In this document: positions 1-10,145 of the stretch, in pieces | How the letters are laid out: every line of letters starts with the position of its first letter | Position numbering within the stretch: position 1 is the stretch's first letter | From: Streptomyces albofaciens JCM 4342 | GTDB lineage: Bacteria > Actinomycetota > Actinomycetes > Streptomycetales > Streptomycetaceae | Assembly (NCBI RefSeq): GCF_008634025.1 | Contig: NZ_PDCM01000001.1 | Coordinates: 2,663,501 to 2,727,500, forward strand | Direction of reading: 5' to 3' | Length of the DNA stretch: 64,000 nt | Position numbers and translations under genes: made by a program | The notes under the pieces: generated by a model | The model's database searches: none | Seen by the model: the letters and a program-made list of their open reading frames with translations, nothing else | What the model was told of the DNA's origin: nothing

Positions 1-2476
1 CAAGGACGCCGACACCACCGAGGACGGCGCCAAGCCCGCGGTGCTGTACCTGTCCAACCAGCACGCCCGGGAGTGGATCACTCCCGAGATGACCCGCCGG
101 CTGATGCAGTACTACCTGGCCGGGTACGGCAAGGACCCGCGGCTGACGAAGATCCTCGACACCACCGAGCTGTGGTTCGTGCTCTCCGCCAACCCCGACG
201 GCTACGACTACACCTTCGAGAGCCCGCAGAACCGCATGTGGCGCAAGAACCTGCGGGACAACAACGGCGACGGCAAGATCACGCCGGGCGACGGCGTCGA
301 CCTCAACCGCAACTTCTCCTACAAGTGGGGCTACGACAACGAGGGTTCGTCCCCCAACCCGTCCAGCGAGACCTACCGCGGCCCGGCCGCCGCCTCCGAG
401 CCGGAGACCAAGGCGCTGGACGCCTTCGAGAAGCGCATCGGCTTCCGATACGCCGTCAACTACCATTCCGCCGCCGAGCTGATCCTCTACGGCGTCGGCT
501 GGCAGGTCGCCACGCCCACCCCCGACGACGTCCTCTACCGGGCCCTGGCCGGCACCCCCGAGAAGCCCGCGATCCCCGGCTACCGCCCGCAGGTCTCCTC
601 CGAGCTCTACACCACCAACGGCGAGGCCGACGGCCACGCCTCCAACGTCAACGGCATCCCCATGTTCACCCCGGAGATGTCCACCTGCCAGACCGCGTCG
701 AACGCCGACCCCAACGACGAGTGGAACGCCGCCGACTGCCAGTCGGTCTTCACCTTCCCCGACTCCGAGAAGCTGATCCAGGCGGAGTTCGAGAAGAACA
801 TCCCCTTCGCGCTCTCCGTCGCCGAGAGCGCCGGGCGTCCGGACCGGCCCGTCTCGTCGGTGGGCATGGAGGCACCCGACTTCACCCCGCACGCCTTCAC
901 CACCTCCTACGCGCGCGGGGAGGAGCAGCAGGTCGCCGTCACCGCGCGCAAGTCCGTACGGGACAAGGAGCTCAACTACCGCGTCAACGGCGGGCGGCGG
1001 CACACCGAGGAGCTTGAGGCCTGGAAGGGCGGCGAGCGGTACGGGGGCGAGGACAACATCCACTTCGACCAGTACCGGGCCGTCGTAGAGGGGGCCGATC
1101 CGGGCGACGAGGTCGAGGTGTGGTTCACGGGCCGTACCCGCGAGGGCAAGGCCACCAGGAGCGAACCCTTCACCTACACCGTCGCCGAGCGGCCCCGCGC
1201 CGACACCCTGGTCATCGCCGAGGAGGGCGGCACCGCCCCCGCGCGGCACACCGCCGCGTACACCAGGGCCCTGGCCGCCAACGGCCACCGCGCGGCCGTC
1301 TGGGACGTCGCCCGGCAGGGCACCCCGGACGCGCTCGGCGTGCTGAGCCACTTCGAGAAGGTGGTCTGGTACACCGGCGCGGGCCGGCCGGGCGGCGCCA
1401 CCCAGCTGGCCGTACGCGACTACCTCAACGAGGGCGGCAAGCTGCTCACCGCAGGTGAGCAGGCGGGCGGCAGCGCCGTGGTCGGCCGGGCGGTGAGCGA
1501 CGACTTCGCCCAGTACTACCTGGGCGCCGGCAGCCGGATCTCCCTGAAGTCGCCGCCCGCCTTCAAGGGCGACGGCAAGCTGGCCGGCACGGAGGTGAAG
1601 CTGGGTGACGCGCCCGGCAACCCGCTGGACGCCGCGGGCACCCACTCGGTCATCTCCGACGAACTGCCGCCCGCGACGTTCCCGCAGTTCGCGAGCGCCG
1701 CGGCCGGTACCTACCCGGGCGTACGGTCGCCGTTCCAGCCGTACGAGGGCGACTGGTTCGCCGCCGCGCGGCACCGCGACAGCTCCTGGATGCGGCTGGC
1801 CCGGACCGTGGACCTGACCGGCGTGGCCGCGAGCGCCCGGCCCGCCCTGCAGTTCATGCTCAGCCACGACACCGAGACGGGCTACGACAACGCCGTCATC
1901 GAGGCGCACACCGTCGGCAAGGACGACTGGACCACGCTGCGTGACGCGAACGGCGGCACCGGCACCGACGTACCCGCCGAGTGCGGCCAGGGCTACTACC
2001 TGACCGCCCACCCCTTCCTCCAGCACTACCTGACCCGCACCGGCACCCAGTGCCGCAACACCGGCACGACCGGTGCCTGGAACCGCTTCACCGGCAGCTC
2101 GAACGGCTGGCGGCCGGTGTCGGTGGACCTGTCCGCCTACGCCGGACAGCTGGTCGAGCTGGTGATCTCCTACGTCACCGACCCCAGCACCGGCGGCCGC
2201 GGCGTCTTCGTGGACAACACCAAGGTCACCACCGGTACCGGCAACGAGCCCCTGGAGGGCTTCGAGACCTCCCTCGGCCCCTGGACGACCCCCGGGCCGC
2301 CCGCCGGCAGCCCGGCCTCCTCGGGCGACTGGACCCGCTCCAAGGAGCTGTTCCGTACGGCCGGCGCGATCACCACGCGTGACACCGTCCTGCTGGGCTT
2401 CGGCCTGGAACACGTACAGACCGCCGCGCAACGGGCCGAACTGGCCGGCGCGGCGCTCGACGCGCTGGACGACTGA
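1..2476 (+). CDS. Secreted M14-family zinc carboxypeptidase (5' end outside window)
   Basis: The frame is open from the first codon (base 2), so the true start, signal peptide and part of the propeptide lie upstream; about 825 residues are visible. The zinc site HARE (H-x-x-E, bases 62-73) and the third zinc ligand in NYHSAAEL (near base 460) are present. DLNRNFSY carries the substrate-carboxylate arginine and PMFTPEMST the probable catalytic glutamate, as in carboxypeptidase T-like M14 enzymes. After about residue 290 come beta-rich regions of the kind found beside secreted metalloproteases (immune-inhibitor-A-like), probably for binding or surface retention. It should be exported and trim C-terminal residues from peptides. 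It stands alone upstream of gap and is followed by a hairpin. Family call secure, substrate unknown. Confidence 0.93.
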   Translation, partial: KDADTTEDGAKPAVLYLSNQHAREWITPEMTRRLMQYYLAGYGKDPRLTKILDTTELWFVLSANPDGYDYTFESPQNRMWRKNLRDNNGDGKITPGDGVDLNRNFSYKWGYDNEGSSPNPSSETYRGPAAASEPETKALDAFEKRIGFRYAVNYHSAAELILYGVGWQVATPTPDDVLYRALAGTPEKPAIPGYRPQVSSELYTTNGEADGHASNVNGIPMFTPEMSTCQTASNADPNDEWNAADCQSVFTFPDSEKLIQAEFEKNIPFALSVAESAGRPDRPVSSVGMEAPDFTPHAFTTSYARGEEQQVAVTARKSVRDKELNYRVNGGRRHTEELEAWKGGERYGGEDNIHFDQYRAVVEGADPGDEVEVWFTGRTREGKATRSEPFTYTVAERPRADTLVIAEEGGTAPARHTAAYTRALAANGHRAAVWDVARQGTPDALGVLSHFEKVVWYTGAGRPGGATQLAVRDYLNEGGKLLTAGEQAGGSAVVGRAVSDDFAQYYLGAGSRISLKSPPAFKGDGKLAGTEVKLGDAPGNPLDAAGTHSVISDELPPATFPQFASAAAGTYPGVRSPFQPYEGDWFAAARHRDSSWMRLARTVDLTGVAASARPALQFMLSHDTETGYDNAVIEAHTVGKDDWTTLRDANGGTGTDVPAECGQGYYLTAHPFLQHYLTRTGTQCRNTGTTGAWNRFTGSSNGWRPVSVDLSAYAGQLVELVISYVTDPSTGGRGVFVDNTKVTTGTGNEPLEGFETSLGPWTTPGPPAGSPASSGDWTRSKELFRTAGAITTRDTVLLGFGLEHVQTAAQRAELAGAALDALDD

Positions 2477-3652
<1,176 letters not shown>

Positions 3653-3692
3653 CATCCGCCTGATCCAGGCCAGGGCACGTAGCTGTGCGGAA

Positions 3693-3730
3693 GGGGCTCG
3701 TAGGGCGCACCGAAGCGCCGTACGGGCCCC
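3693..3730 (+). terminator. gap-pgk intergenic hairpin (attenuator or processing stem)
   Basis: GGGGCTCGTAGGGCGC (3693-3708) pairs with GCGCCGTACGGGCCCC (3715-3730) with a few mismatches. It lies between gap and pgk, so it could partly terminate gap transcripts or protect their 3' ends. No T-run follows. Confidence 0.5.
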
Positions 3731-3766
3731 GTCCCATGACCGACCTACGCAACGGAGTCACTTCGC

Positions 3767-4978
3767 ATGAAGACGATCGACGATCTCGCCCAGGAAGGGC
3801 TGTCCGGCAAGCGGGTCTTCGTCCGCGCCGACCTGAACGTGCCGCTGGACGGCACCACCATCACCGACGACGGCCGCATCCGCGCCGTCCAGCCGACGAT
3901 CGCCAAGCTGGCCCAGCTCGGCGCCAAGGTGATCGTCGCCTCCCACCTGGGCCGTCCCAAGGGCGCCCCGGACCCGGCCTTCTCGCTGCGCCCCGCCGCC
4001 GAGCGGCTCGGTGAACTGATCGGCCGCGAGGTGGCCTTCGCCACCGACACCGTCGGCGAGTCCGCCCGCTCGGTGGTCGCCGGGCTCGGCGAGGGCGAGG
4101 TCGCCGTCCTGGAGAACCTGCGCTTCAACCCGGGCGAGACCAGCAAGGACGACGCCGAGCGCGGCGCCTTCGCGGACCAGCTCGCGGAGCTGGCGGACGT
4201 GTACGTGGGCGACGGCTTCGGCGCCGTGCACCGCAAGCACGCCTCCGTCTACGACCTGCCGGCCCGCCTGCCGCACGCCGCCGGCGACCTGATCGCCGCC
4301 GAGGTCACCGTCCTGAAGAAGCTCACCGAGGACGTCAAGCGCCCGTACGTGGTCGTGCTCGGCGGCGCCAAGGTCTCCGACAAGCTCGCCGTCATCGACG
4401 AGCTGCTCGGCAAGGCCGACCGGCTGCTGATCGGCGGCGGCATGGCGTACACCTTCCTCAAGGCCAAGGGCTACGAGGTCGGCATCTCCCTCCTCCAGGA
4501 GGACCAGATCCCGGCCGTGACCGAGTACATGGAGCGCGCCGAGAAGAACGGCGTCGAGCTGGTCCTGCCGGTCGACATCCTGGCCTCGGCGGACTTCCCC
4601 GACCTGAAGACGAAGGCGCCCGCCGACTTCGTCACGGTCGACGCCGACAAGATCCCCTCCGACAAGGAGGGCCTGGACATCGGCCCGAAGACCCGCGAGC
4701 TGTTCGCCTCGAAGATCGCCGACGCGGAGACCGTCTTCTGGAACGGCCCCGTGGGCGTCGCCGAGCACCCCGACTACGCGGGCGGCACCACCGCCATCGC
4801 GCGGGCCCTGCTGGACAGCAAGGGCTTCACCGTCGTCGGCGGCGGCGACTCGGCCGCCGCCGTGCGCGCGCTCGGCTTCGACGAGAATGCTTTCGGCCAC
4901 ATTTCGACCGGTGGCGGCGCCAGCCTCGAATACCTCGAAGGCAAGACGCTCCCCGGCCTCGCCGCTCTGGAGGACTGA
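3767..4978 (+). CDS. pgk: Phosphoglycerate kinase
   Basis: Transfers phosphate from 1,3-bisphosphoglycerate to ADP in the cytosol. Visible signatures are the N-terminal substrate site VRADLNVPLDG (residues 19-29), SHLGRPKG, ENLRFNPGE, FWNGPVGVAE and the C-terminal nucleotide loop GGGDSAAAV. At 403 residues the length is normal. ATG at 3767 has a GGAG about 10 bases upstream. It ends 6 bases before tpiA, so the two are almost surely co-transcribed and translationally close-coupled. Completes the triose section of glycolysis with its neighbours. Nothing unusual. Confidence 0.98.
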   Translation: MKTIDDLAQEGLSGKRVFVRADLNVPLDGTTITDDGRIRAVQPTIAKLAQLGAKVIVASHLGRPKGAPDPAFSLRPAAERLGELIGREVAFATDTVGESARSVVAGLGEGEVAVLENLRFNPGETSKDDAERGAFADQLAELADVYVGDGFGAVHRKHASVYDLPARLPHAAGDLIAAEVTVLKKLTEDVKRPYVVVLGGAKVSDKLAVIDELLGKADRLLIGGGMAYTFLKAKGYEVGISLLQEDQIPAVTEYMERAEKNGVELVLPVDILASADFPDLKTKAPADFVTVDADKIPSDKEGLDIGPKTRELFASKIADAETVFWNGPVGVAEHPDYAGGTTAIARALLDSKGFTVVGGGDSAAAVRALGFDENAFGHISTGGGASLEYLEGKTLPGLAALED

Positions 4979-4984
4979 AGAACC

Positions 4985-5761
<777 letters not shown>

Positions 5762-5769
5762 CGGCTATG

Positions 5770-5790
5770 ACGACGGGCCCGGCCCGTCGT
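5770..5790 (+). terminator. tpiA terminator hairpin
   Basis: ACGACGGG (5770-5777) and CCCGTCGT (5783-5790) are perfect complements around CCCGG, starting 9 bases after the tpiA stop. The following sequence lacks a T-run. Confidence 0.7.
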
Positions 5791-5894
5791 ACCCTGTCGG
5801 GGCCGGGTCCGGCGTCATGTGCGCCGCCCGGCCCCGTACCATTCGATCTTCTTAGGTACGTCCCGTCCGTCAGTCCTAGAGAGTTGGTCCAGCC

Positions 5895-6131
5895 GTGGTC
5901 ATCGGGTTCTCGGTAGCCCTCATCGTCTTCAGCCTGCTGCTGATGATGCTGGTGCTCATGCACAAGGGGAAGGGCGGCGGCCTGTCCGACATGTTCGGCG
6001 GCGGCATGCAGTCCTCGGTCGGCGGCTCCTCCGTCGCGGAGCGGAACCTGGACCGCATCACCATCGTCATCGCCCTGCTCTGGTTCGCCTGCATCGTCGC
6101 CCTCGGCGTCCTGATGAAGCTGGACAGCTGA
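5895..6131 (+). CDS. secG: Preprotein translocase subunit SecG
   Basis: Small integral membrane subunit of the SecYEG channel that assists protein export. The 78-residue protein has two hydrophobic helices (about residues 2-21 and 54-74) flanking a cytoplasmic, glycine-rich loop HKGKGGGLSDMFGGG, the hallmark of SecG. The GTG start is favoured because helix 1 begins right after it. It follows tpiA after 133 bases and a terminator, so it probably has its own promoter; a CGTACC/GGTACG dyad lies at about 5836-5863. Its place beside tpiA is common in actinomycetes. Confidence 0.95.
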   Translation: MVIGFSVALIVFSLLLMMLVLMHKGKGGGLSDMFGGGMQSSVGGSSVAERNLDRITIVIALLWFACIVALGVLMKLDS

Positions 6132-6181
6132 CACCGTGTCGGGGACGCGGCCTATCATGAGGGCGGCGTCCTCGGTGGGGG

Positions 6182-6286
6182 TGTAACTCCTGTCACTGGA
6201 CGCGCGTTGGGCCTTACGTAGACTGGGGCGCTCCGCAGCGCGACTGCTGTTCGATGCTTCGCAGCACCATTACGCAGGGAGTTACA
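6182..6286 (+). promoter_or_regulatory. rbpA upstream region: -10-like box and RBS-complementary segment
   Basis: A TAGACT -10-like hexamer is at 6219-6224. TGTAACTCC (6182-6190) is the exact reverse complement of GGAGTTACA (6278-6286), which contains the rbpA ribosome site. If a transcript starts upstream of 6182 the site could be masked; a start near 6231 would leave it free. Confidence 0.35.
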
Positions 6287-6289
6287 ACC

Positions 6290-6625
6290 GTGGCAAGTGG
6301 CAACGCGATCCGAGGGAGTCGGGTCGGGGCGGGGCCGATGGGGGAGGCGGAGCGGGGCGAGTCCGCGCCGCGCATCCGCATCTCCTTCTGGTGCTCGAAC
6401 GGGCACGAGACTCAGCCCAGCTTCGCCGGTGACGCGCAGATTCCGGACACCTGGGACTGCCCGCGCTGCGGCTTCCCGGCAGGCAAGGACCGGGACAACC
6501 CGCCGGACCCGCCGCGCACCGAACCGTACAAGACGCACCTCGCCTACGTCCGCGAGCGCCGCAGCGACGCCGACGGCGAGGCGATCCTCGCGGAGGCGCT
6601 CGCCAAGCTCCGCGGGGAGATCTGA
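6290..6625 (+). CDS. rbpA: RNA polymerase-binding protein of the RbpA family
   Basis: RbpA proteins bind the principal sigma factor and core RNA polymerase and stabilise the initiation complex in actinobacteria. The 111-residue product has an N-terminal tail with RGSRVG, a Cys/His cluster (FWCSNGH ... DCPRC) that could hold zinc, and a C-terminal region with YKTHLAYVRERRS corresponding to the sigma-interaction domain. GTG at 6290 gives the conserved ASGNAIRGS N-terminus; the frame opens earlier at 6254 without support. Streptomycetes carry two RbpA-like genes; this one, next to secG, differs from the form I recall as the main RbpA and may be the second paralogue. Confidence 0.85.
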   Translation: MASGNAIRGSRVGAGPMGEAERGESAPRIRISFWCSNGHETQPSFAGDAQIPDTWDCPRCGFPAGKDRDNPPDPPRTEPYKTHLAYVRERRSDADGEAILAEALAKLRGEI

Positions 6626-6645
6626 CGGACCAGCACACGACGGCC

Positions 6646-6684
6646 GGCCCGGCCGGAGGGGACCACCACCCTTCCGGCCGGGCC
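6646..6684 (+). terminator. rbpA terminator hairpin
   Basis: GGCCCGGCCGGA (6646-6657) and TCCGGCCGGGCC (6673-6684) form a perfect 12-bp stem about 20 bases after the rbpA stop. Confidence 0.75.
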
Positions 6685-6859
6685 GTTCGCGTGTCCGGCC
6701 CGCGGCCGGGGGTACCGGCCGTACCGGTCGGCGCTCACACGCCCCCGCGAGGTGCCGAAACGGTTTCCCGGGGCAGCCGACAGCGGGGGGACACCTCATC
6801 CCGCACCCTGATCAATTAGGTTGGGAGACGGCGGGGCCGGTACGAGAAGAAGAAGGCTG

Positions 6860-8518
6860 ATGTCCGAGATGAACGCAGAGGGCCGCAGGCTCGACCAGAC
6901 GGCCGAGTGGACCGCGCTGAGCAAGCACCGGGAGCAGCTGGGGGAGGTGCGGCTGCGCGACCTGTTCGACCAGGACCCGGACCGCGCCGGACGCTACACC
7001 CTCCAGGTCGGCGACCTGCACCTGGACTACTCCAAGCACCTGGTCACCGACGAGACGATGCGCCTGCTGCGCGAGCTGGCCGCGGCCCGGGGTGTGGCGG
7101 AGCTGCGGGACGCGATGTTCCGCGGCGAGAAGATCAACGTCACCGAGGACCGGGCCGTCCTGCACACCGCGCTGCGCGCCCCCGAGTCCGCCTCGGTCAA
7201 GGTCGACGGCGACAACGTCATGCAGGGCGTCCACCAGGTGCTGCGCAAGATGCAGGTCTTCACCGACCGGGTGCGCTCGGGCGAGTGGAAGGGCCACACC
7301 GGCAAGCGGATCAAGACGGTCGTCAACATCGGCATCGGCGGTTCGGACCTGGGCCCGGCGATGGCGTACGAGGCGCTGCGCGCCTACACCCACCGCGACA
7401 TGCAGTTCCGCTTCGTCTCCAACGTGGACGGCGCCGACCTGCACGAGGCCGTCCGCGACCTCGACCCCGCGGAAACCCTCTTCATCGTCGCCTCGAAGAC
7501 CTTCACCACCATCGAGACGATCACCAACGCCACCTCGGCCCGCAACTGGCTGCTGACCGGCCTGCGGGCCGGCGAGGAAGCGGTGGCCAAGCACTTCGTC
7601 GCGCTGTCGACCAACGCCGAGAAGGTCGCCGACTTCGGCATCGACACCGACAACATGTTCGAGTTCTGGGACTGGGTCGGCGGACGCTACTCCTTCGACT
7701 CCGCGATCGGCCTGTCCCTCATGCTGGCGATCGGCCCCGAGCGGTTCCGCGAGATGCTGGCCGGCTTCCACCTCGTCGACGAGCACTTCCGCTGCGCGCC
7801 CGCCGAGGAGAACGTCCCGCTCCTGCTCGGCCTGCTCGGCATCTGGTACGGCAACTTCTGGGACGCGCAGTCGCACGCGGTGCTCCCGTACAGCCACTAC
7901 CTCTCCAAGTTCACCGCGTACCTCCAGCAGCTGGACATGGAGTCCAACGGAAAGTCCGTGACCCGCGACGGCGACCCGGTCCACTGGCAGACCGGCCCCG
8001 TCGTCTGGGGCACGCCCGGCACGAACGGCCAGCACGCGTACTACCAGCTCCTCCACCAGGGCACCAAGCTCATCCCGGCCGACCTCATCGGCTTCGCCAA
8101 CCCGGTCGAGGACCTCCACCCCGGCCTGGTGGCCCAGCACGACCTGCTGATGGCCAACCTCTTCGCGCAGGGCCAGGCGCTGGCCTTCGGCAAGACCCCC
8201 GACGAGGTACGCGCCGAGGGCGTCCCCGAGGAGCTGGTCCCGCACAAGACCTTCCACGGCAACCGCCCCACCACCACCATCCTGGCCAAGGAACTCACCC
8301 CGTCCGTACTGGGCCAGCTGATCGCGCTGTACGAGCACAAGGTGTTCGTCCAGGGCGCCGTCTGGAACATCGACTCCTTCGACCAGTGGGGCGTCGAACT
8401 GGGCAAGGTCCTGGCGAAGCGGGTCGAGCCCGCGCTCACGGAGGGCGCGGACGTCGAGGGGCTGGACGCCTCGACGCGGTCCCTGGTGGCCACGTACCGC
8501 GAAATGCGGGGCCGCTGA
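6860..8518 (+). CDS. pgi: Glucose-6-phosphate isomerase
   Basis: Interconverts glucose-6-phosphate and fructose-6-phosphate, linking glycolysis with the pentose phosphate genes that converge on it. The 552-residue protein carries [13 protein letters not shown] (phosphate loop), the SKTFTTIET segment, [13 protein letters not shown] and [15 protein letters not shown], all typical of the long bacterial Pgi. ATG at 6860 is used because [14 protein letters not shown] leads into the conserved N-terminal helix; a second ATG 9 bases on is possible. A TAGGTT -10-like box is at 6817-6822. The stop overlaps the next start (TGATG), so the small downstream gene is translationally coupled. Confidence 0.97.
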   Translation: MSEMNAEGRRLDQTAEWTALSKHREQLGEVRLRDLFDQDPDRAGRYTLQVGDLHLDYSKHLVTDETMRLLRELAAARGVAELRDAMFRGEKINVTEDRAVLHTALRAPESASVKVDGDNVMQGVHQVLRKMQVFTDRVRSGEWKGHTGKRIKTVVNIGIGGSDLGPAMAYEALRAYTHRDMQFRFVSNVDGADLHEAVRDLDPAETLFIVASKTFTTIETITNATSARNWLLTGLRAGEEAVAKHFVALSTNAEKVADFGIDTDNMFEFWDWVGGRYSFDSAIGLSLMLAIGPERFREMLAGFHLVDEHFRCAPAEENVPLLLGLLGIWYGNFWDAQSHAVLPYSHYLSKFTAYLQQLDMESNGKSVTRDGDPVHWQTGPVVWGTPGTNGQHAYYQLLHQGTKLIPADLIGFANPVEDLHPGLVAQHDLLMANLFAQGQALAFGKTPDEVRAEGVPEELVPHKTFHGNRPTTTILAKELTPSVLGQLIALYEHKVFVQGAVWNIDSFDQWGVELGKVLAKRVEPALTEGADVEGLDASTRSLVATYREMRGR

Positions 8519-8781
8519 TGGCGGCGGAGGAAGAGGTTCTGGCGGACTTCCTGAACCTCCTCACCCAGGAGAACCGGCAGTGGTTCGCGTCGCGCCCGGA
8601 GGCCGAACAGCGCGAGGTGGCGACCCGTCACCTGGAAGCCGTACAGGGCGACAAGGAACACGCCCTGGGCGCCTACGACACGCATGACACTGACGTGTCG
8701 GGTGTGGCGGTGGGGGATCTCCAGGATCCCGCCCACCTCGCCAATGCGATGGTCCGGCAGGAGCGCGAGCGCAGGCCGTGA
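8518..8781 (+). CDS. Small conserved protein coupled to pgi
   Basis: An 87-residue acidic protein starting inside the pgi stop (TGATG overlap), so made only when pgi is translated. It is predicted alpha-helical at the N-terminus (EEEVLADFLNLLTQENRQWF), has HLEAVQGDKEHALGAYDT in the middle, and ends in a charged REERRP-like tail. No catalytic motif, signal peptide or membrane segment. I recall a small unnamed gene at the same place in other streptomycetes, which argues for a real function near Pgi. Function unknown. Confidence 0.72.
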   Translation: MAAEEEVLADFLNLLTQENRQWFASRPEAEQREVATRHLEAVQGDKEHALGAYDTHDTDVSGVAVGDLQDPAHLANAMVRQERERRP

Positions 8782-8792
8782 CCGGCTGAGGG

Positions 8793-9306
8793 CCGGTCGC
8801 GGTGGGCGCGGGCCCGGCCCCTCCGGACTCCGTCCTACGGTGCCGACCCCTCCCGTACGCGTCAGACTGCCGCGCCGTGGGTGGGGGGACGTCTGCCCCC
8901 ACCGGCCGTTTGTCGCCGTACAGCGGGAGGGGCTGGGCCGTAGGACGAAGTCTGGAGGACCGGCCCCGTGCACGGGTGCGGCGTGCGCCCCCGGTACGGG
9001 CAGCGAGTCGGCCACGGCGGACGGCCCGCCACCGGCCGTCGAAACTCCCCGGTACGGCGGTGGCGCGGGCCCGGCCCCTCCGGACTCCGTCCTACGGTGC
9101 CGACCCCTCCCGTATGCGTCAGACTGCCGCGCCGTGGGTGGGGGGACGTCTGCCCCCACCGGCCGTTTGTCGCCGTACAGCGGGAGGGGCTGGGCCGGAG
9201 GACGGAGTCCGGAGGACCGGCCCCGTGCACGGGTGCGGCGTGCGCCCCCGGTACGGGCAGCGAGTCGGCCACGGCGGACGGCCCGCCATCGAGCGCCGAA
9301 ACCCCA
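8793..9306. repeat. 257-bp tandem duplication with large internal dyad, between convergent genes
   Basis: Two copies lie end to end (about 8793-9049 and 9050-9306); bases 8806-9030 and 9063-9287 are nearly identical, offset by exactly 257. Each copy holds a long-range inverted repeat. In copy 2, CCTCCGGACTCCGTCCT (9077-9093) pairs perfectly with 9199-9215, and CCCCTCCCG (9104-9112) with 9181-9189, enclosing a further GGTGGGGG/CCCCCACC stem. Copy 1 has two changes in its right arm. Apparent ORFs on both strands show no protein logic. This fills the 581-bp gap between the pgi partner and pgl. Confidence 0.85.
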
Positions 9307-9317
9307 TCGGACGACGA

Positions 9318-9350
9318 ACGGCCCCGCTCCCACGAGGGGAACGGGGCCGT
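9318..9350. terminator. Bidirectional terminator between the converging pgi and pgl units
   Basis: ACGGCCCCG and CGGGGCCGT form a perfect 9-bp stem with an inner TCCC/GGGA extension, 12 bases past the pgl stop on the minus strand. It can act for transcripts from either side. Confidence 0.7.
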
Positions 9351-9362
9351 CGTACGGTGACG

Positions 9363-10145
9363 TCAGGCCGAAGCCGGCGGGTACAACCCCCGCGGCAACT
9401 GCGAAGCAGCCGCCTCGTCCAGCAGCCACAGCGTGCGGCTGCGGCCGTACGCGCCCGCTGCCGGGGCCTGGATCTCTCCGGCGCCGGACAGGGCCATCGC
9501 CGCGGCCTTCGCCTTGTCCTCGCCCGCCGCGAGCAGCCACACCTCGCGGGCCGCGCGGATGGCGGGCAGGGTCAGGGAGAGGCGGGTGGGCGGCGGCTTG
9601 GGGGCGCCGTGGACGGCGACGACCGTGCGCTCCGTCTCCCGTACGGCGGGCAGCTCCGGGAAGAGCGACGCGACGTGGGTGTCCGGGCCGACGCCCAGGA
9701 GGAGGACGTCGAAGGACGGCACGGGGCCGTGGTCCTCGGGGCCCGCCGCGGCGGACAGTTCGACCGCGTACGCCTCGGCCGCGGCGTCCGCGTCGTTGCC
9801 GTACGGGCCGTTGGACGGGGCCATCACGTGCACCCGCGCCGGGTCCACCGGAACGCTGTCCAGCAGGGCCTCCCGGGCCTGTGTGTGGTTGCGCTCCGGG
9901 TCGCCGTCCGGCAGGAACCGCTCGTCGCCCCACCACAGGTCCAGCCGGCCCCAGTCCACCGCGTCCCGGGCGGGCGCCTCGGCGAGGGCCGCTAGCAGCC
10001 CGTTGCCGTTGCGGCCGCCCGTCAGGACGACGGAGGCCGAGCCGCGGGCCGCCTGCGCGTCCACGATCTTCGTGATCAGCCGGGCCGCCGCGGCCTTGGC
10101 CATCAGCTCCTTGTCCCGGTGGACGACGACCTGCGGCGCGCTCAC
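9363..10145 (-). CDS. pgl: 6-Phosphogluconolactonase
   Basis: Hydrolyses 6-phosphogluconolactone, the second step of the oxidative pentose phosphate pathway. The 260-residue protein shows the family pattern: LTGGRNG-like loop near residue 42, LWWGDERFLP (about 88-97), ERNHTQAR, LLLGVGPDTHVASLFP with the likely catalytic histidine, and LSLTLPAI. In many homologues the loop reads GGST/GGRTP, so the fold belongs to the glucosamine-6-phosphate isomerase family. The GTG start overlaps the opcA stop (GTGA). Last gene of the minus-strand tkt-tal-zwf-opcA-pgl operon. Confidence 0.95.
   Translation of the reverse strand: MSAPQVVVHRDKELMAKAAAARLITKIVDAQAARGSASVVLTGGRNGNGLLAALAEAPARDAVDWGRLDLWWGDERFLPDGDPERNHTQAREALLDSVPVDPARVHVMAPSNGPYGNDADAAAEAYAVELSAAAGPEDHGPVPSFDVLLLGVGPDTHVASLFPELPAVRETERTVVAVHGAPKPPPTRLSLTLPAIRAAREVWLLAAGEDKAKAAAMALSGAGEIQAPAAGAYGRSRTLWLLDEAAASQLPRGLYPPASA

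Noticed and set aside
8793..9306. CRISPR array
   Set aside because: Only two long, adjacent 257-bp units; no short repeat/spacer pattern and no cas genes.
8684..10075. Plus- and minus-strand frames over the duplicated region 8.8-9.3 kb
   Set aside because: They translate the repeat itself; repeated peptides result from the DNA duplication and have no start signals.
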